The notes under the pieces are model-generated. The model was given only the letters and a program-made list of their open reading frames with translations, made no database searches and was not told the origin of the DNA. The position numbers and the translations under genes are program-made. A stretch of 64,000 nucleotides of DNA, taken from positions 1 through 64,000 of the forward strand of contig JAKPAC010000005.1 of the NCBI GenBank assembly GCA_029779645.1. The letters run 5' to 3'. Every line of letters begins with the position of its first letter. The first letter of the stretch is position 1. The stretch is from Actinomycetes bacterium. Its GTDB lineage: Bacteria; Actinomycetota; Actinomycetes; Actinomycetales; Microbacteriaceae. Of the stretch, positions 33,525 to 43,595 are shown one piece after another.

Positions 33525-34451
33525 CTAGCGCTTGCCGTCGTTGTCGTCGTCGCCGAACGGATGCGATGCGAGGAACCGCTCCAGCTCCGCCGCGAGCTCA
33601 TCCGCGCTCGGCAGCTCGCCATCATTGACGAGGCTGGAGCGCTGCGGGCTGTCCTCCATGTACGAGTCGTAGCGCTCCTCGAGGCCCTGCACCATGCGGT
33701 GCAGCTCGTCGTTGCCCTCGATCTGCTGCTCGATCTTCGCGAGGAACTCACGCGACGCCTCGCGAAACTCATCGCGCGTGAGCGAGAGCCCCGTCGCGAG
33801 CCCGATCGCCTCGAGCGCGGTGACGGCGACGCCCGGGTGCTCGGTGTCGCCCAGGTAGTGCGGTACGAGCAGCACGAAGCCCGCGACCGGCAGCCCGGTG
33901 TCGCCGAGGCGAAGCTCGAGCAGGTGACCGGCTGTCGCGGGCACCTGCGTGTGGGGGCGCCAGGCCGAGTGCGCGTCGATGAGGTCGCGCCGATTGCCGC
34001 TGACCGTCATGCCGATCGGCCGGGTGTGGGGCACGGGCATCGGGATGGCGTGCACCCACGTCGCCGAAGACACCTCCAGCTCGGCGACCAGCTTCAACAC
34101 CGCCGCCGCGAAGCTCTCCCAGCCGAAGTCCGGCTCGTAGCCGCTCAGGATCAGAAACTTCTGCCCGAGACCGTCCTCGGCGAGCGAGAGCGTGAGCGAG
34201 GCCGGGCGATACGCCGTCAGGTGATCCTGATCGAAGTAGACCAGCGGCCGGCGCGCCCGGTAGTCGAGGAGCACGTCATTGTTGAACACGACGAGCGGCT
34301 CGGGGCGGACCTCGTTGCGGAAGTACTCGTTCAGCTGTGCGGCGGCGCCGCCGGCGTCAGTGAAGCCGGTGAGGGTGATGACCAGCGGCAGACCCTCCGG
34401 CACGTCTGCCAGCGCAGGCTGCCGCTCATAGAGCTCACCAAAAGGACCCAT
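33525..34451 (-). CDS. PAC2 family protein
   Basis: A 308-residue protein of the PAC2 (proteasome assembly chaperone 2-like) family, common in actinobacteria with proteasome-related functions not established. Segments such as LVITLTGFTDAGGAAAQLNEYF, LLDYRARRP, ATWVHAIPMPVPHTRP and VPHYLGDTEHPGVAVTALEAIG fit the family. ATG 34451 (MGPFGELYERQP) is chosen; the reading frame continues upstream without homology. It is divergent from the leucyl aminopeptidase gene. Confidence 0.85.
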   Translation of the reverse strand: MGPFGELYERQPALADVPEGLPLVITLTGFTDAGGAAAQLNEYFRNEVRPEPLVVFNNDVLLDYRARRPLVYFDQDHLTAYRPASLTLSLAEDGLGQKFLILSGYEPDFGWESFAAAVLKLVAELEVSSATWVHAIPMPVPHTRPIGMTVSGNRRDLIDAHSAWRPHTQVPATAGHLLELRLGDTGLPVAGFVLLVPHYLGDTEHPGVAVTALEAIGLATGLSLTRDEFREASREFLAKIEQQIEGNDELHRMVQGLEERYDSYMEDSPQRSSLVNDGELPSADELAAELERFLASHPFGDDDNDGKR

Positions 34452-34560
34452 GCACCCCACTCTACGGTCAGCCACCCCCGGCGGCCCGGCATTGATCCCG
34501 CTCGTAGCGAACATCGTCGGCCCACGCCGGAGCCTCCGGCGGTGCGCCGGGGCGCGCTCA

Positions 34561-34566
34561 TAGGAT
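34561..34566 (+). promoter_or_regulatory. -10 box for a leaderless aminopeptidase transcript
   Basis: TAGGAT ends 7 nt before ATG 34574, the spacing expected if transcription begins at the start codon. No Shine-Dalgarno sequence is present. This is the main reason for choosing ATG 34574 over the ATG at 34565, which lies inside the box. Confidence 0.5.
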
Positions 34567-34573
34567 GGTGGGC

Positions 34574-36052
34574 ATGGCCAACTCCAGCATCGGTATCTCC
34601 AGTTCACCTCTTGTTTCCACCGACGCGGATGCGATTCTGCTCGGGGTGCAGGCCCCGAGCGCGGGCGACTGGGAGACCGCGCTGGCCGAGTGGCCCGGAC
34701 TGGCCGACACGCTGCGTGCCATCGACTTCAAGGGCGCCAGCGGGGCGCTGGTGCGGCTCGCCAACCCGAACGGCGACGTTCCGCTCTACGTGGCGGGGCT
34801 CGGCACCGATCTCGGTGCCATCGCGATGCGCGAGGCGGTGGGCGCCGCCCTTCGCCAGCTCAGCGACGCGGGCACGGTCTCCATCGGGCTCCCGGCCGTC
34901 AGCCTGACCGAGGCGCAGGCCGTCGCGGCGCTCGAGGGGGCGGGCCTCGGCGCGTACACCTTCGGCGCGTACCGCAGCGACGGCGGCAAGAAGCGCGCGA
35001 GCGCGATCACCCTGCACACCGAGCAGGCGCTGGACGAGGCATCCACCCGCGACGCGCAGGCCGTCGTCGACGCCGTCGCGCTCGTCAAAGACCTCGTCAC
35101 GACGCCCGCCAACGACCTGGGCCCGGCCGACCTCGCCGAGCGCGCGATCGAGGCGGTCGCGGGCCTGCCCGTCGAGGTGGAGGTGCTCGACGAGGTCGCG
35201 CTCGAGTCGGGCGGCTACGGCGGCATCCTCGGCGTCGGCCGCGGCTCGGAGCGCCCGCCGCGCCTGATCAAGCTGAGCTACTCCCCCGCCGGCGCGACGA
35301 GGCACGTCGCGCTCGTCGGCAAGGGCATCACCTTCGACACCGGCGGGCTCTCGCTCAAGCCCGCCGGGTCAATGGTCGGCATGAAGTACGACATGTGCGG
35401 CGCGGCCACCGTGCTCGCGGTGCTGCGTGCGGCGGCCATCGCCGAGCTTCCCGTGCGGGTGACCGCGTGGATGTGCGTCGCCGAGAACATGCCCTCAGGC
35501 CGGGCGACGCGCCCCGGCGACGTGCTGCGGATGCTGGGCGGCAAGACCGTGGAGGTGCTCAACACGGACGCCGAGGGCCGGCTGGTGCTGGCCGATGGCC
35601 TCGTGGCGGCGAGCCTCGAGCGCCCCGATCTGATCGTCGACGTCGCGACCCTCACCGGCGCGATCTCGGTCGCGCTCGGCAACCGCCACGCGGGAGTCAT
35701 GGGCGACGATGACGCCGTCGCCGCGTATCTGGATGCCGCGGCCCGCGCGGGCGAGCCCGCCTGGCAGCTGCCGCTTCCCGAGCACATGCGCGAAGACCTC
35801 CAGTCGCCGGTCGCCGACCTGCAGAATGCGCAGATCGGGGTGTCGGCCGGCGGATCGCTGTTCGCCGGGCTGTTCCTACAGGAGTTCGTCGGCCGGACCT
35901 CGGATGCGGCGGACGCGCCGCGCATCCCGTGGGTGCACCTCGACATCGCCGGCGTCGGCATGCACAAGGGCGGCGGCTTCGGCTACACCGACAAGGGCGT
36001 CACCGGCGCAACCGTTCGCTCACTGATCACACTGCTCGCGAATCCCGCCTGA
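34574..36052 (+). CDS. pepA: Leucyl aminopeptidase (M17 family)
   Basis: A 492-residue dizinc aminopeptidase that removes N-terminal residues from peptides in the cytosol. Metal and catalytic residues are in KGITFDTGGLSLKPAGSM and NTDAEGRLVLADGL, both intact. The N-terminal regulatory domain occupies about residues 1-170. ATG 34574 fits a leaderless transcript. It is followed by lpd on the same strand after an 84-nt gap. Confidence 0.94.
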   Translation: MANSSIGISSSPLVSTDADAILLGVQAPSAGDWETALAEWPGLADTLRAIDFKGASGALVRLANPNGDVPLYVAGLGTDLGAIAMREAVGAALRQLSDAGTVSIGLPAVSLTEAQAVAALEGAGLGAYTFGAYRSDGGKKRASAITLHTEQALDEASTRDAQAVVDAVALVKDLVTTPANDLGPADLAERAIEAVAGLPVEVEVLDEVALESGGYGGILGVGRGSERPPRLIKLSYSPAGATRHVALVGKGITFDTGGLSLKPAGSMVGMKYDMCGAATVLAVLRAAAIAELPVRVTAWMCVAENMPSGRATRPGDVLRMLGGKTVEVLNTDAEGRLVLADGLVAASLERPDLIVDVATLTGAISVALGNRHAGVMGDDDAVAAYLDAAARAGEPAWQLPLPEHMREDLQSPVADLQNAQIGVSAGGSLFAGLFLQEFVGRTSDAADAPRIPWVHLDIAGVGMHKGGGFGYTDKGVTGATVRSLITLLANPA

Positions 36053-36136
36053 GACAAAGCAGGAGTACGCTCGTGAGGGCCCTCCGCTCAGCTGACTGCA
36101 CGATCCGCAATCTTGAACCTCAACGAAAGTGACGCA

Positions 36137-37510
36137 ATGACCGATCACACCTTCGACATCGTCATCCTGGGTGGTGGCAGCGGAGGCTACGCGGCCGCGA
36201 TCCGCGCCTCCGAGCTCGGCAAGTCGGTCGCACTGATCGAGAAAGACAAGGTGGGCGGCACGTGCCTGCACCGCGGCTGCATCCCGACGAAGGCGCTGCT
36301 GCACGCCGCCGAGGTCGCCGACACCACCCGCACGGCGCCCTCGATCGGCGTGAGGGCCCAGTTCGACGGCATCGACATGCCTGGCGTCACCGCGTACCGC
36401 GAGGGCATCGTGGCGAAGAAGTTCAAGGGCCTCGAGGGGCTCGTCAAGGCCCGCGGCGTCACCGTGGTCGCCGGCGAGGGGCGCCTCGCCTCGGCGAACA
36501 GCGTCGAGGTCGGCGATGACCGCTACTTCGGCACCGACATCATCCTCGCGACGGGCTCGTACAGCCGCTCGCTGCCCGGGCTCGAGATCGGCGGCCGGGT
36601 GCTCACCAGCGAGCACGCGCTCGCGCTCGACGAGGTCCCCGGACGCGTGCTCGTGCTCGGCGGCGGCGTCATCGGCGTCGAGTTCGCGAGCGTGTGGAAG
36701 TCGTTCGGCGCGGACGTCACGATCATCGAAGCGCTCCCGCACCTGGTGCCGAACGAGGACGAGGCGGTGAGCAAGACGCTCGAGCGGGCGTTCCGCCGTC
36801 GCGGCATCGCGTACTCGCTGGGCGTGCGCTTCGCATCGGTCGCCCAGTCGGCCGAGGGCGTCACCGTCACGCTCGAGGATGGCACGGTCCACGAGGGCGA
36901 CTACCTCCTCGTCGCCGTGGGCCGCGGCCCGGCGACCGACGGCCTCGGCTTCGACGCCGTCGGCGTCGCGCTCGATCGCGGCTTCGTGACGGTCGATGAG
37001 CGCCTGCGCACCTCGGTCCCCGGGATCTGGGCCGTGGGCGACATCACGCCCGGCCTCCAGCTTGCGCATCGCGGCTTCGCGCAGGGCATCTTCGTCGCCG
37101 AGGAGATCGCGGGCCTGGCGCCGATCGTGGTGCCGGACCTCGAGATCCCCAAGGTCACCTACTGCGACCCGGAGGTCGCGTCCGTCGGCCTGACCGAAGC
37201 CCAGGCTGTGGAGGCGCGCGGCGCGGACTCCGTCGAGAGCTACAGCTACAACCTGGCCGGCAACGGCAAGAGCGAGATCATCGGCACCGCCGGCATGATC
37301 AAGGTCGTGCGCGAGAAGGCCGGCCCGGTCATAGGCGTGCACATGGTCGGGGCCCGCGTGGGCGAGCTGATCGGCGAGGCCCAGCTGGTCGTCGGCTGGG
37401 ATGCGCACCCAGAAGACATCGCGCCGTACATCCACGCCCACCCCACCCAGAACGAGGCGCTCGGCGAGGCGTTCCTCGCCCTCGCCGGCAAGCCGCTTCA
37501 CGCGCTTTGA
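36137..37510 (+). CDS. lpd: Dihydrolipoyl dehydrogenase (E3)
   Basis: A 457-residue FAD-dependent disulfide oxidoreductase that reoxidises dihydrolipoamide in 2-oxoacid dehydrogenase complexes. The FAD motif is GGGSGGYAAAIRA, the redox-active disulfide is Cys43 and Cys48 in GTCLHRGCIP, the NAD-binding loop is GGGVIGVEFAS, and the C-terminal HAHPTQNEALGEAF carries the catalytic His-Glu pair. ATG 36137 is preceded by GAAAGTGA. sucB follows 66 nt later on the same strand, so E2 and E3 are clustered. Confidence 0.95.
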   Translation: MTDHTFDIVILGGGSGGYAAAIRASELGKSVALIEKDKVGGTCLHRGCIPTKALLHAAEVADTTRTAPSIGVRAQFDGIDMPGVTAYREGIVAKKFKGLEGLVKARGVTVVAGEGRLASANSVEVGDDRYFGTDIILATGSYSRSLPGLEIGGRVLTSEHALALDEVPGRVLVLGGGVIGVEFASVWKSFGADVTIIEALPHLVPNEDEAVSKTLERAFRRRGIAYSLGVRFASVAQSAEGVTVTLEDGTVHEGDYLLVAVGRGPATDGLGFDAVGVALDRGFVTVDERLRTSVPGIWAVGDITPGLQLAHRGFAQGIFVAEEIAGLAPIVVPDLEIPKVTYCDPEVASVGLTEAQAVEARGADSVESYSYNLAGNGKSEIIGTAGMIKVVREKAGPVIGVHMVGARVGELIGEAQLVVGWDAHPEDIAPYIHAHPTQNEALGEAFLALAGKPLHAL

Positions 37511-37576
37511 TAGCCGCCGCGCGCCACCCATCACTAAGCTAAGAACTAGCGTCACCCGTCCTAAGGAGACAGGCTC

Positions 37577-39010
37577 ATGAGCAAATCCGTTGTCCTTCCG
37601 GCTCTCGGAGAGAGCGTCACAGAGGGAACGGTCACCCGCTGGCTGAAGAACGTGGGTGACACGGTCGAAGTCGACGAGCCGCTGCTCGAGGTGTCGACCG
37701 ACAAGGTCGACACCGAGATCCCCTCGCCCGTCAGCGGCGTGCTCGAGGCGATCCACGCGCAGGAGGACGAGACGATCGAGGTCGGCGCGCTGCTGGCCAC
37801 CATCGGCGACGGCTCGGGGGCGCCCGCGGGCGACGCGGCGCCCGCCGCCGCTCCGGCAGAGGAAGCGGCCCCCGCACCCGAGGCGCCGGCTCCGGCCCCC
37901 GCCCCCGCACCCGAGTCACCGGCTCCGGCACCCGCACCGGCTGTTGCAGAGGCCCCCGCGCCGGCACCCGTGGCGCCCGCCGCCCCCGCGCCCTCGTACG
38001 CGCCGCCGGCGATGGCACCCGCCGCCCCGGCCGCCCCGACGCCGCCTCCCGCTCCGGCCGCGTCCCCGGCCCCCGCCGCTCCCCCGGCGGCACCCAAGTA
38101 CGAGGCGCCGGCCGCGGCAGACGGCCCCGGCTACGTGACCCCGCTGGTGCGTCGCCTCGCCGCGCAGAAGGGCGTCGACCTCGCGAGCATCACCGGCTCG
38201 GGCGTCGGCGGTCGCATCCGCAAGGAAGACGTGCTCGCGGCGGCCGAGGGCGCGACGACCGTGGTCGCCGCCGCGCCGGTCGCCGAGATCTCGCCGCTGC
38301 GCGGCACCACCCAGCCGATGTCACGCCTTCGCAAGGTGCTGGCCGAGCGGGCCGTCGAGTCGATGCAGTCGACCGCGCAGCTCACGACGGTCGTCGAGGT
38401 CGACGTGACCCGCATCGCCGAGTTCCGTGCCGCGCACAAGGAGGCGTTCGCTGCCAAGACGGGCGCGAAGCTCTCGTTCCTGCCCTTCTTCGCACTCGCC
38501 GCGTCCGAGGCGCTGCGCACCTACCCGATGATCAACGCGACCGTCGACGGCACCGACATCGTCTACCCCGCGACCGAGAACCTCTCGATCGCCGTCGACA
38601 CCGAGCGCGGCCTCCTCACCCCCGTCGTCCGCGACGCGGGTGCGAAGAACCTGGCCGAGCTGGCGACCGAGATCGCCGATCTCGCGGCGCGCACGCGTGA
38701 GAACAAGCTCAAGCCTGACGAGCTCGCCGGGGGCACGTTCACGCTGACCAACACCGGTTCGCGTGGCGCTCTGTTCGACACCCCGGTGGTGTTCCTGCCG
38801 CAGTCCGCCATCCTCGGCACCGGCATCGTCTACAAGCGCCCCGGCGTCGTGACGGTCGACGGTGTCGACGCGATCGCCGTGCGCTCGTATGTCTACCTCG
38901 CGCTGTCGTACGACCACCGCGTGATCGACGGCGCCGACGCAGCGCGATTCCTCAGCGCCGTGAAGACACGGCTCGAGGGCGCGCAGTTCGAGGGCCAGCT
39001 CGGCATCTAG
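37577..39010 (+). CDS. sucB: 2-oxoglutarate dehydrogenase E2 component (dihydrolipoamide succinyltransferase)
   Basis: A 477-residue E2 core protein. One lipoyl domain (residues 1-78) has the lipoylated Lys43 in [11 protein letters not shown] long Ala/Pro linker (about 80-175) leads to the E3-binding domain ([23 protein letters not shown]), then the catalytic acyltransferase domain ending in [15 protein letters not shown] with His447 and Asp451. In many actinobacteria the same E2 serves pyruvate dehydrogenase, so SucB is a family label, not proof of substrate. AAGGAG precedes ATG 37577. Confidence 0.92.
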   Translation: MSKSVVLPALGESVTEGTVTRWLKNVGDTVEVDEPLLEVSTDKVDTEIPSPVSGVLEAIHAQEDETIEVGALLATIGDGSGAPAGDAAPAAAPAEEAAPAPEAPAPAPAPAPESPAPAPAPAVAEAPAPAPVAPAAPAPSYAPPAMAPAAPAAPTPPPAPAASPAPAAPPAAPKYEAPAAADGPGYVTPLVRRLAAQKGVDLASITGSGVGGRIRKEDVLAAAEGATTVVAAAPVAEISPLRGTTQPMSRLRKVLAERAVESMQSTAQLTTVVEVDVTRIAEFRAAHKEAFAAKTGAKLSFLPFFALAASEALRTYPMINATVDGTDIVYPATENLSIAVDTERGLLTPVVRDAGAKNLAELATEIADLAARTRENKLKPDELAGGTFTLTNTGSRGALFDTPVVFLPQSAILGTGIVYKRPGVVTVDGVDAIAVRSYVYLALSYDHRVIDGADAARFLSAVKTRLEGAQFEGQLGI

Positions 39011-39021
39011 CCGCCGCATCC

Positions 39022-40647
39022 TCAGCGCTCATCCGTGGGTGGCGCGTCCGACACGTCGAAGACGTCGCGGATGCGCCACCCACGTTCCGTCTGCACGATG
39101 ATCAGCATCTGGGACGCCGCCGAGGCATCCGCCCCTCGCGCCGTCACCCGGAGCACCGCCACCCCGCCGAGATCGTCGACAAGTGCGAGCTCGCGCGCCG
39201 CGTGCGCGCGATCGATGGGTCGGGAAGCGAGCGCTCGCTCGCGCGGCAGCGCCACGCGCGCCGCAACGGCGGCATCCTCATAGACCGACGACGCGCACCC
39301 GGCATCGTCGGCGCACTCGGCACGCGCGGTCAGCAGCGCGTCCGCCAGCCCGGCGATGCCGGTCGCGGGCCCGCCTTCGCCCGGCGCGACGCCCGCGCCG
39401 GATCCCTGAGCGAGGCCCGGCGCGGCGTCGTCCTCGGCACTGCCGAGGAGCGGGCCAGAGCGCGCGTCGACGGCGCCCGAGTCACCGGGTGCGGGCACCC
39501 CGCCGGAAGCGGCAGCCGCGGAGACCGTATCGGCTGCGGTGCCGGGCTCCCCCGGAACCCGCCCTTCGCCGTCGGGCCACATGACCCCGACGATGACCAC
39601 CACCGCGGCGAGCATCGCGCCGACCACGATCGGCCGGCGCACGGCGCGGCCGGCGCCGCCCCGGGTGCGCTGCCACGTATCGACCGCGGCCTCGGCGATG
39701 TCCGGGTCGACGTGCCGGGCCGTGGCGTCGCGCAGCTGCCCGCCGACGAAACAGGCGGCTCGCCGCAGCGTGCCTGCCCCGCGTGGCGCTCGGCGCCCGC
39801 CCGACCGTTCGCGCCATGCCCCTGACTCCGCGCGCGGCTCGTCGCCGCCTGCGTCGCCGGCTCCGCCCAGCAGCTCATCGAACTCCGGCTGGAGCGACCT
39901 TGAGGGGCGCGGACTCAGGGAGCGCGTGTCGAGGGGCTCAGCGTTCGCGAGCGCGAACAGCGAATCCTCGGATGCCGCAAGCGCAGCAGCGACGCTCGCG
40001 CTCCAGCGGCCGGGCGCGCGCTCGCGGTCGGCGGCCGCGGCGTCGCCCAGCCGCTGCGCGCACACCATGATCGCCGCCGCGATCCCGCGGTCGCGACACG
40101 CCGCAGCCACGGCCCCGAGCGCCACGATGTGGGCCGGGGCGCCCGCGTCGACCGCACCCGCCGTGTCATGTGCCCCCGGCATGGCGGGATCGTCCGGGGC
40201 CTCGCCCTGCCCCGACGCGACGACGTGCCGCGCGAACACGGGTCGGCCGTCGGCTGTGAGCCACCACGCGCCCCCGCGCCCGTGCAGGGCGAGCGTCTCG
40301 GCGGCGCCGCGCAGCACGCACACGGCGATGTTGATCGCTTCGCCGGCGCGCAGCGGGGCGGCGGCCCGCTGTCGGCGCAGCACAAAGGCGTCGAGTCGTT
40401 CGACGCACCACGGCAGCACGACCTCGTTGCCGCCGTGTACGCGCGCGATCACGTCAAGGGGAATGAGGCGGTGCTCCCCCGCGGCCGCCTCCCACCCGGC
40501 GTCCCATCCGCCCGCACCGCCCACCGCTGCCAGCAGCACGGTCTCGCCCGCGTCGTCGCGCGCGAGCACCCCGGCGAACGGGCTCTCGGGCGGCGCCACG
40601 CGCCGGATCACGTGGTAGCCGAGTCGATCGCCGATCGATGCATCCAT
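39022..40647 (-). CDS. Single-pass membrane protein with pseudokinase-like N-terminus
   Basis: A 541-residue protein. The N-terminal 200 residues faintly follow a Ser/Thr kinase: RLGYHVIRRVAPPES... ARDDAGETVLLAAV resembles the N-lobe strands, and LHGRGGAWWLTADGRPVFA sits where HRDxKPxN...DGRxxL is expected, but the Gly loop, Lys, HRD and DFG residues are missing. A membrane helix follows near residue 330 (PIVVGAMLAAVVVIVGVMW), then an Ala/Gly/Asp-rich extracellular linker and a small C-terminal domain. The kinase relationship is my reading and is uncertain. It is convergent with sucB, 11 nt apart. Confidence 0.65.
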   Translation of the reverse strand: MDASIGDRLGYHVIRRVAPPESPFAGVLARDDAGETVLLAAVGGAGGWDAGWEAAAGEHRLIPLDVIARVHGGNEVVLPWCVERLDAFVLRRQRAAAPLRAGEAINIAVCVLRGAAETLALHGRGGAWWLTADGRPVFARHVVASGQGEAPDDPAMPGAHDTAGAVDAGAPAHIVALGAVAAACRDRGIAAAIMVCAQRLGDAAAADRERAPGRWSASVAAALAASEDSLFALANAEPLDTRSLSPRPSRSLQPEFDELLGGAGDAGGDEPRAESGAWRERSGGRRAPRGAGTLRRAACFVGGQLRDATARHVDPDIAEAAVDTWQRTRGGAGRAVRRPIVVGAMLAAVVVIVGVMWPDGEGRVPGEPGTAADTVSAAAASGGVPAPGDSGAVDARSGPLLGSAEDDAAPGLAQGSGAGVAPGEGGPATGIAGLADALLTARAECADDAGCASSVYEDAAVAARVALPRERALASRPIDRAHAARELALVDDLGGVAVLRVTARGADASAASQMLIIVQTERGWRIRDVFDVSDAPPTDER

Positions 40648-40767
40648 GCCCCGATCATGTGGGCCATCCGGCGCCGCACGGCGGCGAGCGTGCACACGCC
40701 GCGGAATCGGCGCGCGCACGGCGTCACCCGCTCCTGGGGAGGGCGAGTCGGACGGTAAGCTGGAGCA

Positions 40768-41472
40768 ATGGCAGCTCGCACCCCCGCCCCGGAAAAGCGC
40801 CCCGGCGTCTTCAAGCAGATCAAGGGCATCTACCAGTTCACCGCCGAAGCCTACAAGTGGCTTCCGTTCCTGATGATCGGCCTCCTGCTGGTCGGTGCGG
40901 GGCTCGGCGTGCTCGTGGCCTTCCTGATCGGCGCCACCGCGTGGTGGAGCATCCTGCTGTGGGCGATCACCGGCCTGCTGTTCGGCGTGATGGCGAGCAT
41001 GTTTGCGCTGACGCGACTCTCGACCGGCGTGATGTACCAGCGCATCGACGGGCGCCCCGGCGCCGTCGGCCAGGTGATGTCGACCTCGCTCGGACGCAAG
41101 TGGCAGAGCAGCGAGATGCCCGTCGGCATCAACCCCCGCACCCAGGAGGCGGTTTATCGCGCCGTGGGCCGCGGCGGCGTGGTCATCGTCGGCGAGGGCA
41201 GCCGAGGCCGCCTCACGCGCCTGGTCAACGAGGAGCGCGCCCGCGCCCAGCGCGTTGCGCACGGCGTCCCGGTGACGGTCCTGTACGTGGGCCACGACGA
41301 GGACGACGTCCAGCTGAAGAACCTGGCCAAGACCGTCAAGGCCATCCCGAAGGCGATCGACAACCGCACCATGGCGGCCGTCATCAAGCGCATCGACTCG
41401 GTCTCGGCCGCCGCCATCCCGATCCCCAAGGGCATCGACCCCAACCGCGTGCGCGCGCCGCGCCCCCGCTAG
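40768..41472 (+). CDS. DUF4191 domain-containing membrane protein
   Basis: A 234-residue actinobacterial protein with two membrane helices near residues 30-80 and a cytoplasmic C-terminal domain (SLGRKWQSSEMPVGINPRTQEAVYRAVGRGGVVIVGEG). DUF4191, function unknown; the family is usually found near glnA, as here. A perfect palindromic hairpin follows. Confidence 0.85.
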   Translation: MAARTPAPEKRPGVFKQIKGIYQFTAEAYKWLPFLMIGLLLVGAGLGVLVAFLIGATAWWSILLWAITGLLFGVMASMFALTRLSTGVMYQRIDGRPGAVGQVMSTSLGRKWQSSEMPVGINPRTQEAVYRAVGRGGVVIVGEGSRGRLTRLVNEERARAQRVAHGVPVTVLYVGHDEDDVQLKNLAKTVKAIPKAIDNRTMAAVIKRIDSVSAAAIPIPKGIDPNRVRAPRPR

Positions 41473-41507
41473 CGACGCGCGGGCGGCCGCCCAGACGACA
41501 GAAAGAA

Positions 41508-41533
41508 GTGGATGCCTCAGCTGAGGCATCCAC
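41508..41533. terminator. Perfect palindrome between DUF4191 and RDD genes
   Basis: GTGGATGCCTCAG is followed directly by its exact reverse complement CTGAGGCATCCAC, giving a 26-bp palindrome with no spacer. It lies between the convergent DUF4191 and RDD genes and shares the GGATGCCTC core with the terminator at 19614. As RNA it would form an 11-bp stem with a tight 4-nt loop. Confidence 0.7.
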
Positions 41534-41559
41534 GTCTTCGCGTTCGGGGCAGCCCGCGG

Positions 41560-41982
41560 CTAGGGGTTGCGGATGAGCGCGGTGCCGGCGAGCTTGTCGT
41601 GGAAGCCGCGCTGGTCCGAGTCCCAGATCACGGCCGGAATCACGAGGGTGAGCAGCACCGCGCGCACGATGGGTCGCCACACGCCGATCCATCCGCCGCG
41701 CAGGGCGACGACGCGCATGCCGAGGATGCGATGCCCCGGACTGCCGCCGATCGTCGGCACGAACAGGATCTGCACCGATGCGAAGATGATCAGGATGGCG
41801 AGCGGGTCGTAGTCGAAGAACGCCAGGGCGATCAGCGCGGCGCACGCGTAGTCGATCGCGAGCGCGGCGATCCGCCGGCCGGCGCGGCCGATGCTGCGCG
41901 GGCCGGTCTCGGGCAGGCCGAGGCGCTCGCCGGGGTAGCGGCTCGGGAGCGGTGCGGGGGTGGCGGAGCTACGTTCGGGCAT
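41560..41982 (-). CDS. RDD family membrane protein
   Basis: A 140-residue RDD-family protein with three predicted membrane helices. The signature is RIAALAIDYACAALIALAF, the later GGSPGHRILGMRVV, and DQRGFHDKLAGTALI. Function unknown, possibly transport. The start ATG 41982 is 6 nt after a TAGGCT -10 box (reverse complement of 41989-41994), so it is probably leaderless. The GlnR box lies just beyond that promoter, so this gene could also respond to nitrogen. Confidence 0.87.
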   Translation of the reverse strand: MPERSSATPAPLPSRYPGERLGLPETGPRSIGRAGRRIAALAIDYACAALIALAFFDYDPLAILIIFASVQILFVPTIGGSPGHRILGMRVVALRGGWIGVWRPIVRAVLLTLVIPAVIWDSDQRGFHDKLAGTALIRNP

Positions 41983-42005
41983 TCTGCTAGCCTAACCAGG
42001 CACGC

Positions 42006-42043
42006 GTAACATGCCGGAAACATTGGTGTCACTGCCGGGCAAT
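42006..42043 (+). promoter_or_regulatory. GlnR operator upstream of glnA
   Basis: Four half-sites with exact 6-nt spacing: GTAAC (42006), GAAAC (42017), GTCAC (42028) and GCAAT (42039). This follows the GTnAC-n6-GAAAC-n6-GTnAC-n6-GAAAC layout of GlnR targets, with only the last site weak. A TAGTCT -10 box for glnA is at 42054-42059, and the divergent RDD promoter is 12 bp to the left. Confidence 0.75.
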
Positions 42044-42111
42044 ACCTTCGCAATAGTCTCGGATCACCCTGTGATGCCACAGGCGTTCCGCAGCCCCATC
42101 TTGGAGATCTC

Positions 42112-43536
42112 ATGTTCCGTGACTCGTCCGAGGTGCTGCGCTACATCAAGGAGAACGACGTCAAGTTCCTTGACATCCGTTTCACCGATCTCCCGGGTGT
42201 CCAGCAGCACTTCAACATTCCCGCCTCGTCCGTCGATGAGGCCTTCTTCGCCGAGGGGCAGCTGTTCGACGGCTCGTCGATCCGCGGCTTCGCCAGCATC
42301 CACGAGTCGGATCTGCAGCTCATCCCCGACGTCACGACAGCGTACATGGACCCGTTCCGCGAGCACAGCACGATGATCATGCTGTTCGACATCTACAACC
42401 CGCGCAGCGGCGAGATCTACAGCAAGGACCCGCGGCAGGTCGCCAAGAAGGCCGAGAAGTACCTGGCCTCGACCGGCATCGCCGATACGGCGTTCTTCGC
42501 CCCCGAGGCCGAGTTCTACATCTTCGACGACGTCCGCTATGAGGTGAAGCAGAACGCGAGCTTCTTCAGCGTCGACTCGGAGGAGGGCGCCTGGAACACC
42601 GGCCGCGAGGAGGCCGGCGGCAACCTCGGCAACAAGACCCCGTTCAAGGGCGGGTACTTCCCGGTCAGCCCCGTCGACAAGCAGGCCGACCTGCGCGACG
42701 ACATCTGCCTGCGCCTGATCGACGCCGGCCTCGTGCTCGAGCGCTCGCACCACGAGGTGGGCACCGGCGGGCAGGCCGAGATCAACTACCGCTTCGCCAC
42801 CATGGTCACCGCGGCCGATGACATCCTGAAGTTCAAGTACATCGTCAAGAACACGGCCGAGGAGTGGGGCAAGACCGCCACGTTCATGCCGAAGCCGCTG
42901 TTCGGCGACAACGGCTCGGGCATGCACACGCACCAGTCGCTCTGGCTCGACGGCAAGCCGCTGTTCTACGACGAGGCCGGCTACGCGGGCCTGTCCGACA
43001 TCGCGCGCTGGTACATCGGCGGCCTCCTCAAGCACGCGTCCGCCGTACTCGCCTTCACCAACCCGTCGATCAACAGCTACCGACGTCTGGTCAAGGGCTT
43101 CGAGGCCCCCGTGAACCTCGCGTACTCGGCCGGCAACCGCTCGGCCGCGATCCGCATCCCGATCACCGGCGCGAATCCCAAGGCCAAGCGCATCGAGTTC
43201 CGTGTGCCGGATGCCTCGGGCAACCCGTACCTCGGATTCGCGGCGCAGCTCATGGCGGGCATCGACGGCATCAAGAACCGCATCGAACCGAACGCCCCGA
43301 TCGACAAGGACCTCTACGAGCTGCCGCCGGAGGAGGCCAAGAACATCCCGCAGGTGCCGAACTCCCTGCTCGACTCGCTCGAGGCGCTCCGCGAAGACCA
43401 CGAGTTCCTCCTTGAGGGCGGCGTGTTCACCGAGGAGCTCATCGAGACCTGGATCGCCTACAAGATCGAGCACGAGATCCAGCCGCTGAACCAGCGCCCG
43501 CACCCGTTCGAGTACGAGCTGTACTACGGCGTCTAG
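42112..43536 (+). CDS. glnA: Glutamine synthetase type I
   Basis: A 474-residue glutamine synthetase that makes glutamine from glutamate, ammonia and ATP. The beta-Grasp N-terminus ([20 protein letters not shown]), [20 protein letters not shown] and the ATP-site [17 protein letters not shown] are intact. The adenylylation site is Tyr402 in [10 protein letters not shown], consistent with control by GlnE, which is encoded nearby. ATG 42112 has GGAGA upstream. It lies under a full GlnR-type box and is followed by a hairpin. Confidence 0.96.
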   Translation: MFRDSSEVLRYIKENDVKFLDIRFTDLPGVQQHFNIPASSVDEAFFAEGQLFDGSSIRGFASIHESDLQLIPDVTTAYMDPFREHSTMIMLFDIYNPRSGEIYSKDPRQVAKKAEKYLASTGIADTAFFAPEAEFYIFDDVRYEVKQNASFFSVDSEEGAWNTGREEAGGNLGNKTPFKGGYFPVSPVDKQADLRDDICLRLIDAGLVLERSHHEVGTGGQAEINYRFATMVTAADDILKFKYIVKNTAEEWGKTATFMPKPLFGDNGSGMHTHQSLWLDGKPLFYDEAGYAGLSDIARWYIGGLLKHASAVLAFTNPSINSYRRLVKGFEAPVNLAYSAGNRSAAIRIPITGANPKAKRIEFRVPDASGNPYLGFAAQLMAGIDGIKNRIEPNAPIDKDLYELPPEEAKNIPQVPNSLLDSLEALREDHEFLLEGGVFTEELIETWIAYKIEHEIQPLNQRPHPFEYELYYGV

Positions 43537-43551
43537 CCGACAGCTCCCCTT

Positions 43552-43585
43552 CGAAGGCCCACTGCGACCACGCGGTGGGCCTTCG
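43552..43585 (+). terminator. glnA terminator
   Basis: CGAAGGCCCAC (43552-43562) pairs with GTGGGCCTTCG (43575-43585), with GCG/CGC able to extend the stem inside the loop. It begins 15 nt after the glnA stop and ends 11 nt before the stop of the convergent small gene. Confidence 0.75.
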
Positions 43586-43595
43586 TCGCTCCCGG

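Noticed and set aside
39022..41529. 835-codon extension of the pseudokinase gene upstream of 40647
   Set aside because: The upstream part is antisense to DUF4191, which is clearly coding; ATG 40647 begins the natural protein.
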